A stretch of 64,000 bases of DNA from Bifidobacterium mellis (GTDB lineage: Bacteria; Actinomycetota; Actinomycetes; Actinomycetales; Bifidobacteriaceae), in contig NZ_KQ033885.1 of NCBI RefSeq assembly GCF_000967265.1, positions 1,593,538 to 1,657,537 of the forward strand, given 5' to 3'. Below the pieces are notes generated by a model. The model was not told the origin of the DNA and did not search any database. It was given only the letters and a program-made list of their open reading frames with translations. Shown here piece after piece: positions 37,082-46,618 of this stretch (the first letter of the stretch is position 1; each line of letters begins with the position of its first letter). The position numbers and the translations under genes are program-made.

Positions 37082-38209
37082 TTAGGCCCCCACAGCGGCC
37101 ACTTCGGGCAGGATGCCCACGTCTGCCGTGGACACGTCAACCTGGCCGCCGTCGGGCAACCGCACCCGCAGGGAGGCGTCCGGATTGATCTGCAGGGCAC
37201 GGCCCTCCACGTGCTCACCGGCCACAGGAACGACCCTGACCCGCCTGCCCAGCGTCCAGCTGAGTGCGGCAATCCGCGAGCGCAGTCCCTGCGGCCCGTT
37301 CAAGGTCCTGTCCAACGCCCCGTCAATGCCGAAGGGGGCCATCTCCCCGCTCAGGTGCCAGCTGATGGCGTCGACCAGATCGTCGCGCAGGGTCTGGTAG
37401 TCGGGCAGGCCCTGGTAATGCAGCTGCAGGGATGTTGACTGCGCAATGGGCAGCGCCTGCCGGGGCAGAAGGAGGTTGATGCCGATGCCGACAGCCAGGG
37501 CCGACCAGTCCTGATCCACCCGGACCAGTTCGCAGAGGATGCCCCCCAGCTTGGCCCCGCGGCAGAACAGATCATTGGGCCACTTGAGGGTCAGGACCCG
37601 TTCAGGGTCGCCGCCGTCGGCCAGCGGGCAGCCGTGGTGCTCAAGCACGTCCTGGAGGCCTTCCAGAGCGGCCAGTCCCGCCACCATGGGCATCCATCCG
37701 CCAAAGGGTCCGGTCAGCAGGCTGGTGGGCAGCGGCAGGGCCCAAGTGGCCAGCAGGGAGCGTCGGGGCTGATTGACCCAGGTTCGGGCAAGACGACCGC
37801 GGCACCGGGACTGCGCATCCGCAACCGCTACGCTCAGCGGCATGGTGCTCCCCCCGGCGCCCGGCCATCGCCGAATACCTTTACTTGCGACTCTTCCCTC
37901 GTATCGTGTAGTCGTAGAAACACCCTGGAGGGCATTTTTTCGAGGCCTATCTTCGGCTTTTCCCCTTGTGCCAGAGGCCAGTCCCTTCACGGTCCCCGTG
38001 CTCGTCGTCGATTCACCGCCCCCAAACAGCCGCTCGACCCGGTCGCGCGCATCCGAATACGTCGAGGCTTCCAGAGCATGAGCCACGAGCGTATTGGTCG
38101 AATCGACGGTGTCGAGCACCACGATCGAGGAGATTACGCCACTGTCCAGCGATGCCGATGGCTGCCACTTGATATTCTGATGAGGCACGCGTTCCACTAT
38201 ACGGCACAA
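37082..38209 (-). CDS. birA: Biotin--[acetyl-CoA-carboxylase] ligase, variant
   Basis: 375 residues without an N-terminal DNA-binding domain. VLDTVDSTNTLVAHAL is the conserved start of the catalytic core, and LTLKWPNDLFCRGAKLGGILCEL carries the KWPNDL biotin/adenylate motif. The usual GRGRxGRxW loop reads QSRCRGRLARTW, so two glycines are replaced. About 75 low-complexity Ser/Gly/Arg-rich residues are inserted between the DSTN motif and this loop. The start is TTG at 38209, or GTG at 38197 with little to choose. It presumably biotinylates AccBC, whose gene follows in the same direction. Confidence 0.85.
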   Translation of the reverse strand: MCRIVERVPHQNIKWQPSASLDSGVISSIVVLDTVDSTNTLVAHALEASTYSDARDRVERLFGGGESTTSTGTVKGLASGTRGKAEDRPRKNALQGVSTTTRYEGRVASKGIRRWPGAGGSTMPLSVAVADAQSRCRGRLARTWVNQPRRSLLATWALPLPTSLLTGPFGGWMPMVAGLAALEGLQDVLEHHGCPLADGGDPERVLTLKWPNDLFCRGAKLGGILCELVRVDQDWSALAVGIGINLLLPRQALPIAQSTSLQLHYQGLPDYQTLRDDLVDAISWHLSGEMAPFGIDGALDRTLNGPQGLRSRIAALSWTLGRRVRVVPVAGEHVEGRALQINPDASLRVRLPDGGQVDVSTADVGILPEVAAVGA

Positions 38210-38365
38210 GGGGTCAGCCCTGGTAGCGAGCCACCCACAAAAGCGGCGGCCGGTTTTTGTATCTTTTCACAGGGGACCCCTGGATGGCCCTGAGCGCATC
38301 CTCGGATGGGCACTGGATAAAATGGGGAAGCCGTAGACCAGGCACGACCCGCGAAAGGGGTTCTT

Positions 38366-40258
38366 TTGAGCGCAGACAGCGGAAGGGCGCAAGCGAGAGA
38401 GGCGGGCGAACAACCTGTGCAGACATCCGCCTTGCAGACCGGGAGGCCTGGTTCCCGTGCATCCCGGACCGTCGGCCTGGTCCTGGCCCTGCTGGCCTGC
38501 CTCTGGGTTGCCTTCTGCACCGGTCTGGGCCCCATCTACCGTCAGCAGGGTTCGCTGACACAGGTGGGCTTGCCCCAGGTGCTTATCATGCTGGGCACCC
38601 TGGCCGTCTGCCTGGCTGCAGTGCTGGTCTGCCGCCGGATTCTGCTGGGTCGCGGGCCTATCAGGATGCCACAGCGATTGACCGTCCTGGCACAGCGCCC
38701 GCGGATGCGTGCCTACGCGGCCTTCATCACCAGACAAACCAGCGGCTGGCGGCCCATCATGCGTCTGCTCCTGCTGGGATGGGCCTGGGCCTTTCTTACC
38801 CTGCTGGCCGCCTACGGGGCCGACCTGTACGCACAGGCCCAGGAATGCGCCAACTTCCTGGCCCAGCTGCAGGGCGATCAGCCTCCCTACGGCGGCAATG
38901 CCTTCACCCAGATGGACGTCTACCCCATAGGCCACTACCTGTGGCCGGGGCACCCCACCTTCCTGACCGACCAGCACAACATGGTGCTGACCTTGTTCTA
39001 CGGGATGACCATCATGGCCTCCAACCATCTGACCGGATCCTATGATGCGGGCATCGTGCTCCTGGCAGGGCTGCAGGTGATCTTCGCCGCTTTCTGCTGC
39101 GCCGTCACTGCCGACCGCTTCCTGCGCGGGAGCGGAACCGAACATGTCGGGGCACTGGCCCGCACCCTGGTCATGCTCTTCTTCCTCCTCTCCCCCTTCG
39201 TGGTCTTCAGTACCTTCAGCCTGACCAAGTCCCCCCTCTTCGCCTTCGCCTTCATCTGGTGGTTCGGCATCTGGCACCAGCTGGAGTCTGTGGACAAGAA
39301 CTCACCGCTCTACGCCAGCCAAACGGTCCGACTGCGGCCCGCCCTCGCCTTGAGCACCCTGATCATGCTGATCAGCGCCAAGTACGCCCTCTACATCGTC
39401 CTGGCCCAGCTGGTCCTGGCCCTGATCGTCCACCGTCGCCAATGGGCCACCATCCTGATAGGGCTTCTGCTGCCCCTGGTCCTGTTCACGGGGGTGACCG
39501 GGGCTCTGACGGCTACGGGGACGGTCATCCAGGGTGACCCTGTGGAGAGCCGCAGTATCCAGCTGCAGCAGATCGCCCGGGTGGCCCAGCGCAACCCCCA
39601 GGGAATTCCGGCCCAGGCGAGGGCCGACCTCGAGCCCATCATGGACCTGGACAATGCCGCCATCCAATACACCCCCTGGGAGGCCGACCGGGTCAAGTCC
39701 TCGGGCAACCAGCCCAAACTGATCGTCTATCGCTGGAGGACCGTCACGCCTGAGCAGCTGTCCCGGCTGAATCGGGCCTGGCTCCAGGTGGGACTGCGCA
39801 ACCCGGTGATCTACCTAGATGCCTTCATGGCCGAGTCCTACGGCTACTTCGACCCCGGCGACCCTGCATACGTAGCCATGTCCTACTACCTGAACAACGG
39901 CTACGTGCAGAACTCGGGCTCCTGGCTGGCGGCCTGGTGCCACGACTGGCGCAACGGGGTGACCGGATTCGTCAGAACTTGGGCCGACACCCCCCTGCTG
40001 GGCCTGGTGGCGCGTGCCAACTTCTGGGTGGTGGCCGCCCTGCTGCTGATCGTCGCCCGCCTGGCAGCCGGTCACTGGCGCGGGGCCCTCCGCTGGTTCC
40101 CCCTCCTGCTGATCATGGGGGTCATGATCACGGCCCCAGCCAACAACTTCGAACGGCACATGCTGCCGGTGGACATGGTGGTGCCCTTCCTGATCCTGGA
40201 CATGGTCCGAGAGAGCCGCCGTGCCCGTACCGAAAACCTGATGGATCGGCCGACATGA
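38366..40258 (+). CDS. Large polytopic membrane protein (DUF6020-like)
   Basis: 630 residues beginning at TTG 38366, chosen because AAAGGGG lies 6 nt upstream. A basic cytosolic N-terminus is followed by roughly twelve hydrophobic segments, for example TVGLVLALLACLWVAFCTG, VLIMLGTLAVCLAAVLVC, FFLLSPFVVFSTFS and FPLLLIMGVMITAPANN. An extracytoplasmic aromatic region (QMDVYPIGHYLWPGHPTFL) recalls GT-C-type glycosyltransferases, so a role in envelope glycan or teichoic acid modification is possible but unproven. The family assignment is from memory of bifidobacterial homologues. It is divergent from birA and overlaps the next gene by 4 nt (ATGA). Confidence 0.75.
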   Translation: MSADSGRAQAREAGEQPVQTSALQTGRPGSRASRTVGLVLALLACLWVAFCTGLGPIYRQQGSLTQVGLPQVLIMLGTLAVCLAAVLVCRRILLGRGPIRMPQRLTVLAQRPRMRAYAAFITRQTSGWRPIMRLLLLGWAWAFLTLLAAYGADLYAQAQECANFLAQLQGDQPPYGGNAFTQMDVYPIGHYLWPGHPTFLTDQHNMVLTLFYGMTIMASNHLTGSYDAGIVLLAGLQVIFAAFCCAVTADRFLRGSGTEHVGALARTLVMLFFLLSPFVVFSTFSLTKSPLFAFAFIWWFGIWHQLESVDKNSPLYASQTVRLRPALALSTLIMLISAKYALYIVLAQLVLALIVHRRQWATILIGLLLPLVLFTGVTGALTATGTVIQGDPVESRSIQLQQIARVAQRNPQGIPAQARADLEPIMDLDNAAIQYTPWEADRVKSSGNQPKLIVYRWRTVTPEQLSRLNRAWLQVGLRNPVIYLDAFMAESYGYFDPGDPAYVAMSYYLNNGYVQNSGSWLAAWCHDWRNGVTGFVRTWADTPLLGLVARANFWVVAALLLIVARLAAGHWRGALRWFPLLLIMGVMITAPANNFERHMLPVDMVVPFLILDMVRESRRARTENLMDRPT

Positions 40259-41487
40259 TCGGCAAGCCGAAGCGGTCCAGACCGAAGGACGACGACCCTG
40301 CCGAGGCGCAGCAAGCTCGCCAGGTACCTGCCGCCTCCGATGCCGCCATGGAGCGGATCCTCCGGAAGACGCTGGACCATCTGGAGGAGGCGCTGCCCTG
40401 GGCCAGGTCCCTGCCCGCCGACGGGCGCAGAACCTTGGAGGGGGCCATCCGAACAGCTCTGGACGACCTGCTGGCCCGACTCGACTCCCAAGGCAAAGAA
40501 GAGGGCGAAGTCCCCTCCCCCGTGCCAGCCGAACTCTCCAGGAGCCTGGGCCCGCACCGGGCCATGGAGCTGACCCGGGTCATTCTGGACATGCTTGAGG
40601 AGGCTGGCCGGACCATGGAGGCCGAAGGGGAACGGTCCACGCTGGTCTACGCCCGTCATGCCGCCACCGCAGCAGCCGGTCTCTACGCCGACCTGGCCGA
40701 GGCGCGGAGCGGGCGTAAAGCCGTCACGGAATCCAGGATCATTCGGCATCTGATCGAGAAAACAGCAGACACACGGACCGTTGACGATTTGGCCCGGCTG
40801 GGCTGGCCGACCGAGTTCGACTGCTTTGCTGTCGTTGGCGAGGCCCGGGGCAACGATGACGGACAGGGCATGGAGAACGCCCGCCAGCCCATCCATACCA
40901 CGGTGGCTCATGAAGGCGGCAGGGCCTTGGTGGGCGAGAGCGATGGGCTCATGACGGTCCTGATCAATCCCGACCGGTCGGGCACCCCGGCAGACTTCTG
41001 TGCCTCCATCCTGCGCTTCTACGCTGACGGATCAGCCGTCTGCCTGGGACCTCTCCGCCATGGAATCTCCGGTGCGGAAGCCTCCATCGGAGCCGCACTG
41101 AGCACCCATGCGGCGGCTCCAGCAGTGGCCGACCCCATCACCGCCGCCCTGCCCAGACCACTGCACGCCGACGACCTGCTGCCTGAACGAGCCCTGAACG
41201 GGGACAGGGACGCTGCCGACCAGCTCTACCAGGAGGTCTATCTGAGCCTGGCCGGACAGGATCCGGACGGGCCCCTGCCGACCACCCTGCTCACCTTCCT
41301 GCGCTCGGGCAACTCGCTGGAGGTCACCGCCAAGAAGCTGGGAATCCATCCCAACACCGTGCGCTACCGGCTCAGGCGCTGTGTGGAAGTAACTGGCTGG
41401 GACGCCATGGACCCGCGAGAGTCCTTCGTCCTCCAGGCAGCCCTGATCATCGGCAGAATCCGCAGGTCGCATCCGGGCGCCGACTGA
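40255..41487 (+). CDS. PucR-type helix-turn-helix regulator, possible FasR counterpart
   Basis: 410 residues. The start MIGKPKRSRPK overlaps the previous stop (ATGA). The C-terminal NSLEVTAKKLGIHPNTVRYRLRRC is a PucR C-terminal helix-turn-helix (HTH_30), and TLLTFLRSGNSLE precedes it as usual. The middle (residues 100-300) resembles the GGDEF-like region of this class without the diguanylate motif. In Streptomyces the fatty-acid activator FasR has this architecture and length and sits beside the fab genes. Here the gene lies in the fas/acc/birA neighbourhood, so control of fatty acid synthesis is a reasonable inference. Confidence 0.75.
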   Translation: MIGKPKRSRPKDDDPAEAQQARQVPAASDAAMERILRKTLDHLEEALPWARSLPADGRRTLEGAIRTALDDLLARLDSQGKEEGEVPSPVPAELSRSLGPHRAMELTRVILDMLEEAGRTMEAEGERSTLVYARHAATAAAGLYADLAEARSGRKAVTESRIIRHLIEKTADTRTVDDLARLGWPTEFDCFAVVGEARGNDDGQGMENARQPIHTTVAHEGGRALVGESDGLMTVLINPDRSGTPADFCASILRFYADGSAVCLGPLRHGISGAEASIGAALSTHAAAPAVADPITAALPRPLHADDLLPERALNGDRDAADQLYQEVYLSLAGQDPDGPLPTTLLTFLRSGNSLEVTAKKLGIHPNTVRYRLRRCVEVTGWDAMDPRESFVLQAALIIGRIRRSHPGAD

Positions 41488-41504
41488 CTGGCACCTGGCC
41501 AAGA

Positions 41505-41538
41505 TATAAAAAGAGCGGGGACCCGAAGGTCTCCCGCC
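41505..41538 (-). terminator. Rho-independent terminator of the rplK-rplA operon
   Basis: On the minus strand GCGGGAGACC, loop TTCG, and GGTCCCCGC (one bulge) are followed by TCTTTTTAT. It lies about 25 nt after the rplA stop and also faces the converging regulator gene. Confidence 0.85.
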
Positions 41539-41561
41539 CTGGAAGTATCAGCCGAACCGGC

Positions 41562-42251
41562 TCAGAGCACCGCGATGTCCAGAGGAACGCCCGGGCCCAT
41601 GGTGGTGGTGACAGTGGCCTTGGTGATGTAACGGCCCTTGACCGTGGCCGGCTTCAGGCGCTTGATCTCCTCGTCGACCGCGTGGAAGTTCTCCTCCAGA
41701 GCCTGCTGCTCGAAGGAGACCTTGCCCACGGGGAAGCTCAGGTTGCCGTTCTTATCCACACGGAACTCGATACGTCCGGCCTTGATCTCGGTGACCGCCT
41801 TGGCCACATCCATGGTCACGGTGCCGGTCTTGGGGTTGGGCATGAGGCCACGGGGACCAAGCACGCGGCCCAGACGGCCGACCTTGCCCATCATGTCGGG
41901 GGTGGCCACCACGGCATCGAAGTCCAGGTAGCCGCCGGCGACCCTGGTCACCAGCTCGTCGTCGCCCACCTCGTCGGCTCCGGCCTCGGCGGCTGCAGTC
42001 GCCTGGGGGCCACGGGCGAAGACCAGAACGCGCACGGTCTTGCCGGTACCGTTGGGCAGGCTGACGGTGCCGCGGACCAGCTGGTCGGCCTTACGGGGGT
42101 CCACGTTCAGGCGGTAGACGGCCTCCACGGTCTCGTCAAACCCGCGCTTGGGCATGCTCTTGAGCAGGGCGATGCCCTCCTCAGGGGTGTACAGGTTGGT
42201 GCGATCGACCTTCTCGGCCGCCTCGCGGTACTTCTTGGAACGCTTGGTCAT
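41562..42251 (-). CDS. rplA: 50S ribosomal protein L1
   Basis: 229 residues, the standard length. [17 protein letters not shown] at the start, [21 protein letters not shown] in the middle and [19 protein letters not shown] are L1 signatures. L1 binds 23S rRNA at the mobile stalk near the E site and often represses its own operon. It follows rplK by 64 nt and is the last gene before the terminator. Confidence 0.98.
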   Translation of the reverse strand: MTKRSKKYREAAEKVDRTNLYTPEEGIALLKSMPKRGFDETVEAVYRLNVDPRKADQLVRGTVSLPNGTGKTVRVLVFARGPQATAAAEAGADEVGDDELVTRVAGGYLDFDAVVATPDMMGKVGRLGRVLGPRGLMPNPKTGTVTMDVAKAVTEIKAGRIEFRVDKNGNLSFPVGKVSFEQQALEENFHAVDEEIKRLKPATVKGRYITKATVTTTMGPGVPLDIAVL

Positions 42252-42315
42252 CTGCTTCTCCTATCAGCAGTCGCGGTGCGGGCAAGCGTATGCCCTACCG
42301 CTCACAACGAAAATT

Positions 42316-42747
42316 TCAGTCGGTGACGGTGATGCCCATGGAACGGGCGGTGCCTTCGATGATCTTCATTCCGGCCTCGACGTCACGGGCCGACAGATCC
42401 TCCATCTTAGTCTGGGCGATCTCGCGGACCTGGGCCTTGGTGACGGATCCCACCTTGGTGGTCAGCGGGTTGCCGGCACCCTTGGAGACACCGGCCGCCT
42501 TGCGCAGCAGGTCGGCTGCCGGCGGGGTCTTGGTGACGAAGGTGAAGGAACGATCCTCGTAGACGGTGATGATGCAGGGGATGACCTGGCCCATCTTGTC
42601 CTTGGTGGCATCGTTGTACTGCTTGCAGAAGTCCATGATGTTCACGCCGTGGGAACCCAGTGCCGGGCCCAACGGGGGCGCGGGGTTGGCCTTGCCGGCC
42701 TCTATCTGCACCTTGATCAGCGCGGTGACTTTCTTCTTTGCAGCCAT
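42316..42747 (-). CDS. rplK: 50S ribosomal protein L11
   Basis: 143 residues from [44 protein letters not shown] is the near-invariant L11 N-terminal domain (thiostrepton region). An in-frame extension up to 42843 was rejected because L11 proteins start at MAxKK and AGAAAGAAG precedes this ATG. L11 forms the GTPase-associated centre with 23S rRNA. It follows nusG in the standard order. Confidence 0.98.
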   Translation of the reverse strand: MAAKKKVTALIKVQIEAGKANPAPPLGPALGSHGVNIMDFCKQYNDATKDKMGQVIPCIITVYEDRSFTFVTKTPPAADLLRKAAGVSKGAGNPLTTKVGSVTKAQVREIAQTKMEDLSARDVEAGMKIIEGTARSMGITVTD

Positions 42748-42885
42748 ATGCTGGTTCTTCTTTCTACGAAGCGGTGATGTCGGAGACCATGGGTCCCCTC
42801 CCGCAACCTGTTCTTTCCAAATGCGCTCCACAGGGGAACGCAAGCCTAACGATTATCGCATCGACCGGGGACCGGCCGACGGCGC

Positions 42886-43728
42886 TCAGACGATCTTCTC
42901 GACCTGGTCGAATCCCAGCTCCACAGGGGTGTCCCTGCCGAAGATGGAGACCAGAACGGTCAGCTTCTGTGTAGTGGGCTCCACGTCGGAGACCACGGCG
43001 GCCATGGTGGCGAAGGGTCCTTCGGTGACGGTGACCTGATCGCCGACGGCGTAGGAGACCTCCACCGTGCGCTTCTTGGCGGCCTCGGGCTTGTCCCCAG
43101 CGGCCTTCAGGGCCTCGGAGGCAATCATTGGGGCCATCATCTGGACGACTTCCTTGCGTGTCAGCGGAGCCGGCTCCTTGCTGGGGCCGACGAATCCGGT
43201 GACGCCCTCGGTGTCGCGAATGATGCGGCGGGCGTTCTCGTCTGGCCACATGCGAATCAGCACGTAGCCCGGCACACGAACCCGGGTGACGACCTTCTTG
43301 CCCTTGTCGGTGTGCTTCTCGACCTCTTCCATGGGAATCTCCACCTGGAAGACCTTGTCCTCCAGGCCGAAGGAGGCCACGCGGGACTCCACATTGGCCT
43401 TGACGCGCTTCTCGTAGCCCGAGTAGGTGTGCAGAACGTACCACTTGCCCTCAAGGGTACGCAGCTTCTTGGAGAACTCGTCCACGGCACGCTGACCGGG
43501 ATCCTCCTGGTCGGCCTGGTCGTCGGAATCGGAAGAATCGTCCTGGGTGTCCTTGGCCTGGGCGGATTCGGCGGGTGTGCCGTCCTGCCCGGCCTGTTCA
43601 GAAGGGGACCCGAGAGACTGATCCTGGACCTGGGCATCCTCCTGCGTGGGGGCATCGTCGGACGCCGACGGGACCGACTCGGCGGCCTGATCGGGGTCCA
43701 ATCCCTCTCTGGTCAGATCATCACTCAT
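42886..43728 (-). CDS. nusG: Transcription termination/antitermination factor NusG
   Basis: 280 residues. The first 95 are acidic, Asp/Ser/Gln-rich and disordered, an extension common in actinobacteria. The NGN domain begins [20 protein letters not shown] and includes [12 protein letters not shown] and TEGVTGFVG. The C-terminal KOW domain has [21 protein letters not shown]. NusG binds RNA polymerase and links it to Rho or ribosomes. It follows secE by 30 nt. Confidence 0.97.
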   Translation of the reverse strand: MSDDLTREGLDPDQAAESVPSASDDAPTQEDAQVQDQSLGSPSEQAGQDGTPAESAQAKDTQDDSSDSDDQADQEDPGQRAVDEFSKKLRTLEGKWYVLHTYSGYEKRVKANVESRVASFGLEDKVFQVEIPMEEVEKHTDKGKKVVTRVRVPGYVLIRMWPDENARRIIRDTEGVTGFVGPSKEPAPLTRKEVVQMMAPMIASEALKAAGDKPEAAKKRTVEVSYAVGDQVTVTEGPFATMAAVVSDVEPTTQKLTVLVSIFGRDTPVELGFDQVEKIV

Positions 43729-43758
43729 GGATCACTCCACCTTCTACCTTGTCACGGC

Positions 43759-43983
43759 TCAGCCAAATATCAGGAAGGCCAGTTTGCCCAGCCCGAAGTC
43801 CATCACGGTCACGAAGACCATCAGCAGCAGCACAAAGATGAAGACGGCCACGGACCAGCCCACCAGTTCCTTGCCCGTGGGGGTCACGACCTTGCGGATC
43901 TCATCGATGACCTGCTTGATGAAGAGCCCGATACGCATGAAGAAGTTCGGCTTGGCTTCCTCAGCCCCATCCTTCTGTGCCAT
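43759..43983 (-). CDS. secE: Preprotein translocase subunit SecE
   Basis: 74 residues from MAQKDG; an ATG two codons upstream (43989) is the alternative, and AAGGACGG lies 9 nt before the chosen one. NFFMRIGLFIKQVIDEIRKVVTPTGKEL is the amphipathic SecE helix, followed by one membrane segment (WSVAVFIFVLLLMVFVTVMDF). SecE clamps the SecY channel. The order tRNA-Trp, secE, nusG, rplK, rplA is conserved across actinobacteria. Confidence 0.95.
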   Translation of the reverse strand: MAQKDGAEEAKPNFFMRIGLFIKQVIDEIRKVVTPTGKELVGWSVAVFIFVLLLMVFVTVMDFGLGKLAFLIFG

Positions 43984-44027
43984 GGTCATCCGTCCTTCGT
44001 TTGTTCTGCATCATCTGCTGCAAGCCT

Positions 44028-44103
44028 TGGCAGGGAAGGCGGGACTCGAACCCACAACCTACGGTTTTGGAGACCGTTGCGCTACCAATTGCGCCACTTC
44101 CCT
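44028..44103 (-). tRNA. tRNA-Trp (anticodon CCA)
   Basis: The minus-strand cloverleaf has acceptor AGGGAAG/CTTCCCT, anticodon stem ACGGT/ACCGT around CTCCAAA (anticodon CCA), T-loop GTTCGAGTC, discriminator G and an encoded CCA (44028-44030). It lies directly upstream of secE. Confidence 0.96.
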
Positions 44104-44223
44104 ATCGGAACTTTCCACCAGCCTACTCGGCAGGGAGGAAAAACCGCCAAATCGCTAGTTTAGCCTAAAGGGTGGATTGAGTCCAACCGTGTTGCCCCGA
44201 TAGCATTTTGCCCAGGAGCCGGA

Positions 44224-45438
44224 TCAGACGCTGGTCCATTCCCCAAGTCGCCGCATGCCCTCGGCCAGGTCGTCGTCGGCCAGCGCGTAGGAGAAGCGCA
44301 GGCAGCCGGGCGCGCCAAAGGCCTCACCAGGCACGGCCGCCACCTGGATCTGCTCCAGGATGACCTCGGCCAGCTCGCCCGAAGTGGCGCAGACCGTGCC
44401 CTGCGGACCCACTGGCCGATTCAGCAGACCGGTCACGTCGGCAAAAGCGTAGAAAGCGCCCAGGGGTTCAGGGCAGGTCACCCCCTCCATGGCATTCAGG
44501 GCATCCACGATGGCCCGTCGACGCAGTGCGAAGGCCGACCGCATGGCCTCAACGTCCTCCAGACCGCCGGTCAGGGCAGCCAGAGCCGCCTGCTGGGAGA
44601 CGTTGGCCACGTTGGAGGTCATATGCCCCTGAAGCTTGGCGGCCGCCTGGGCCACCGGCAGGGGTGCAACCAGCCAGCCCACCCGCCAGCCGGTCATGGC
44701 ATAGGTCTTGGCAACGCCGTTGACCACGATCAGCTGATCGCGCACCTGCGGCACCAGAGCGCCCGGATAGGGGGTGCCCGCCCCCTGGTAGGTCAGGTGC
44801 TCATAGATTTCGTCGCTGATCACCCAGATCTGGTGTTCCATGGCCCAGCGGTCCACGGCAGCCACCAGGTCGTCGTCCCAGATCGCCCCGGTTGGATTGG
44901 CAGGCAGGTTGAGGATGATGGCACGTGTGCGCTCAGTCCGGACCGCCTCCAGCTGTTCCAGCCTGGGGATATAGCCCTGGTCGGCTCCGCTGAGCACCGG
45001 GACCGGCCGACCGCCAGCCAGCAGGACCATCTGGGGATAGCTGGTCCAATAGGGTGCGGGAATGATGACCTCATCGCCAGGGTTCAAGAGGATCTGGAAG
45101 GTCTCGTAGACGGCCTGCTTGCCGCCGTTGGTGACCACCACCTGATCCGGGTCGATCCGGTAGCCCGAGTCGCGCAAGGTCTTGTCGGCGATAGCCTGCT
45201 TCAATTGGGGCAGACCAGCCGTAGGCGTATAGCGGTGGTTGCGCGGATCCAGACAGGCGCGGGCCGCCGCCTGCACGATGTGGTCAGGCGTGGGGAAGTT
45301 GGGTTCGCCGGCACCGAAGCTGATCACATTCATGCCCTGGGCCTTCATGGCCTTGGCTTTTGAATCCACGGCCAGGGTGGCACTGGGGGCCACCGCATCT
45401 ATGCGTCTGCTCAGGGTCTGCCATTGCGCCATAGTCAT
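44224..45438 (-). CDS. aspC: Class I/II aminotransferase, probably aspartate aminotransferase
   Basis: 404 residues. VISFGAGEPNFPTPDHIVQAA and YTPTAGLPQLKQAIADK are N-terminal signatures of the Ib aspartate aminotransferase group. ILNLPANPTGAIWDDD, WVISDEIYEHLTYQG and NGVAKTYAMTGWRVGWL (PLP-binding Lys near 241) follow, and LRFSYALADDDLAEGMRRL closes the fold. It is cytosolic and PLP-dependent, and transfers amino groups between aspartate and 2-oxoglutarate; substrate range cannot be read with certainty. It lies 38 nt after the proB stop on the same strand. Confidence 0.88.
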   Translation of the reverse strand: MTMAQWQTLSRRIDAVAPSATLAVDSKAKAMKAQGMNVISFGAGEPNFPTPDHIVQAAARACLDPRNHRYTPTAGLPQLKQAIADKTLRDSGYRIDPDQVVVTNGGKQAVYETFQILLNPGDEVIIPAPYWTSYPQMVLLAGGRPVPVLSGADQGYIPRLEQLEAVRTERTRAIILNLPANPTGAIWDDDLVAAVDRWAMEHQIWVISDEIYEHLTYQGAGTPYPGALVPQVRDQLIVVNGVAKTYAMTGWRVGWLVAPLPVAQAAAKLQGHMTSNVANVSQQAALAALTGGLEDVEAMRSAFALRRRAIVDALNAMEGVTCPEPLGAFYAFADVTGLLNRPVGPQGTVCATSGELAEVILEQIQVAAVPGEAFGAPGCLRFSYALADDDLAEGMRRLGEWTSV

Positions 45439-45475
45439 GCTGCCATGCTACCGCCCAGCACCCCCAGGGCTGTGC

Positions 45476-46618
45476 TCAGACCAGGACCAGAGAGTCCCGA
45501 TGCACCAGCGGGTGGGCATAGTGGGCACCCAGCCGGCGGCGGAGCTCCTTGGTGTTCAGGCCCAGCATGTCCTGGGCCTCCTCGGAGTCGTAGCCGGACA
45601 GGCCCTTGGCCACCTGGTGACCGGACTCATCGTGGATCCAGACCGGGTCCCCGGCCGAGAACTCACCCTGGACCGATCTGGCACCAGCTGCCAGCAGACT
45701 GGCCCTTCCGCCGCGCAGGGCTTTGACAGCCCCCTGATCCACCAGATAGCCACCCCGGGGCCGGGAGGCGAACTTGATCCAGAGCCGGTGCGAGGAGCCC
45801 CGCGGACGGATGGGGGCGAAGAGGGTGCCCACCCGGTCCCCGGCCAGGGCAGGACCTGCAAGGTCGGCGCGGGTCAGGACCACGGGCATGCCGGAGGCCG
45901 CAGCAATCCGAGCCGCCTCCAGCTTGGTGGACATGCCCCCGGTTCCCAGCCCGGAGACGGAACCCTGGGCATCCACCTGGTCCATGATGGCCGCCACATC
46001 GGGCACGAAGCCGATTCTGCGCGCCCCTGGCCTGGATGGGGGCTCGGTGTAGAGGGCATCCACATCAGTGAGCAGGACCAGGGCATCGGCGCTGACGATG
46101 TTGGCAATCAAGGCCGAAAGATGGTCGTTGTCGCCGAATCGAATCTCGTTGCTGGCCAGGGCATCGTTCTCGTTGACGATGGGGGTGACCCCCAGATCCA
46201 GCAGACGGCAGAGGGTGCGCCGGGCGTTGCGGTACTGGACGGCATGGGTGGTGTCACGGGCGGTGATCAGAATCTGGCCAACACTAAGGCCATAGCGGGC
46301 GAAGGCGGTCTCGTACTGGGCCATGAGCAGACCCTGGCCCACCGAGGCCGTAGCCTGCTGGGTGGCCACGTCACCGGGGCGTTGGTCAAACCCCAGGGTG
46401 CCGAAGCCGGCGGCGATGGCCCCGGAGGTGACCAGGACCAGGCGAGCGCCATCCAGAGCAGCCGAGGCCAGGGCCCCTACCAGCGAGCGCAGGCGGCCAA
46501 GGTCCAGGTGCCCGTGGGGATCGGTCAGGGAACTGGATCCCACCTTGACCACCATGGTGCGGGCCTGGGCCACCCGGGAGCGGACCGCTGCCTCGTCGGA
46601 TCCCTCCCCTCCGGTCAT
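45476..46618 (-). CDS. proB: Glutamate 5-kinase
   Basis: 380 residues. The kinase domain starts [17 protein letters not shown], has [38 protein letters not shown] and [14 protein letters not shown], all ProB signatures. A C-terminal PUA domain ([23 protein letters not shown] onwards) is present. It phosphorylates glutamate as the first step of proline synthesis. The ATG overlaps the obgE stop (ATGA), so it is translated with obgE. Confidence 0.96.
   Translation of the reverse strand: MTGGEGSDEAAVRSRVAQARTMVVKVGSSSLTDPHGHLDLGRLRSLVGALASAALDGARLVLVTSGAIAAGFGTLGFDQRPGDVATQQATASVGQGLLMAQYETAFARYGLSVGQILITARDTTHAVQYRNARRTLCRLLDLGVTPIVNENDALASNEIRFGDNDHLSALIANIVSADALVLLTDVDALYTEPPSRPGARRIGFVPDVAAIMDQVDAQGSVSGLGTGGMSTKLEAARIAAASGMPVVLTRADLAGPALAGDRVGTLFAPIRPRGSSHRLWIKFASRPRGGYLVDQGAVKALRGGRASLLAAGARSVQGEFSAGDPVWIHDESGHQVAKGLSGYDSEEAQDMLGLNTKELRRRLGAHYAHPLVHRDSLVLV

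Noticed and set aside
39937-40254. N-terminal extension of the PucR-HTH regulator
   Set aside because: It lies inside the membrane-protein gene in another frame; the ATGA overlap at 40255 gives a normal family length.
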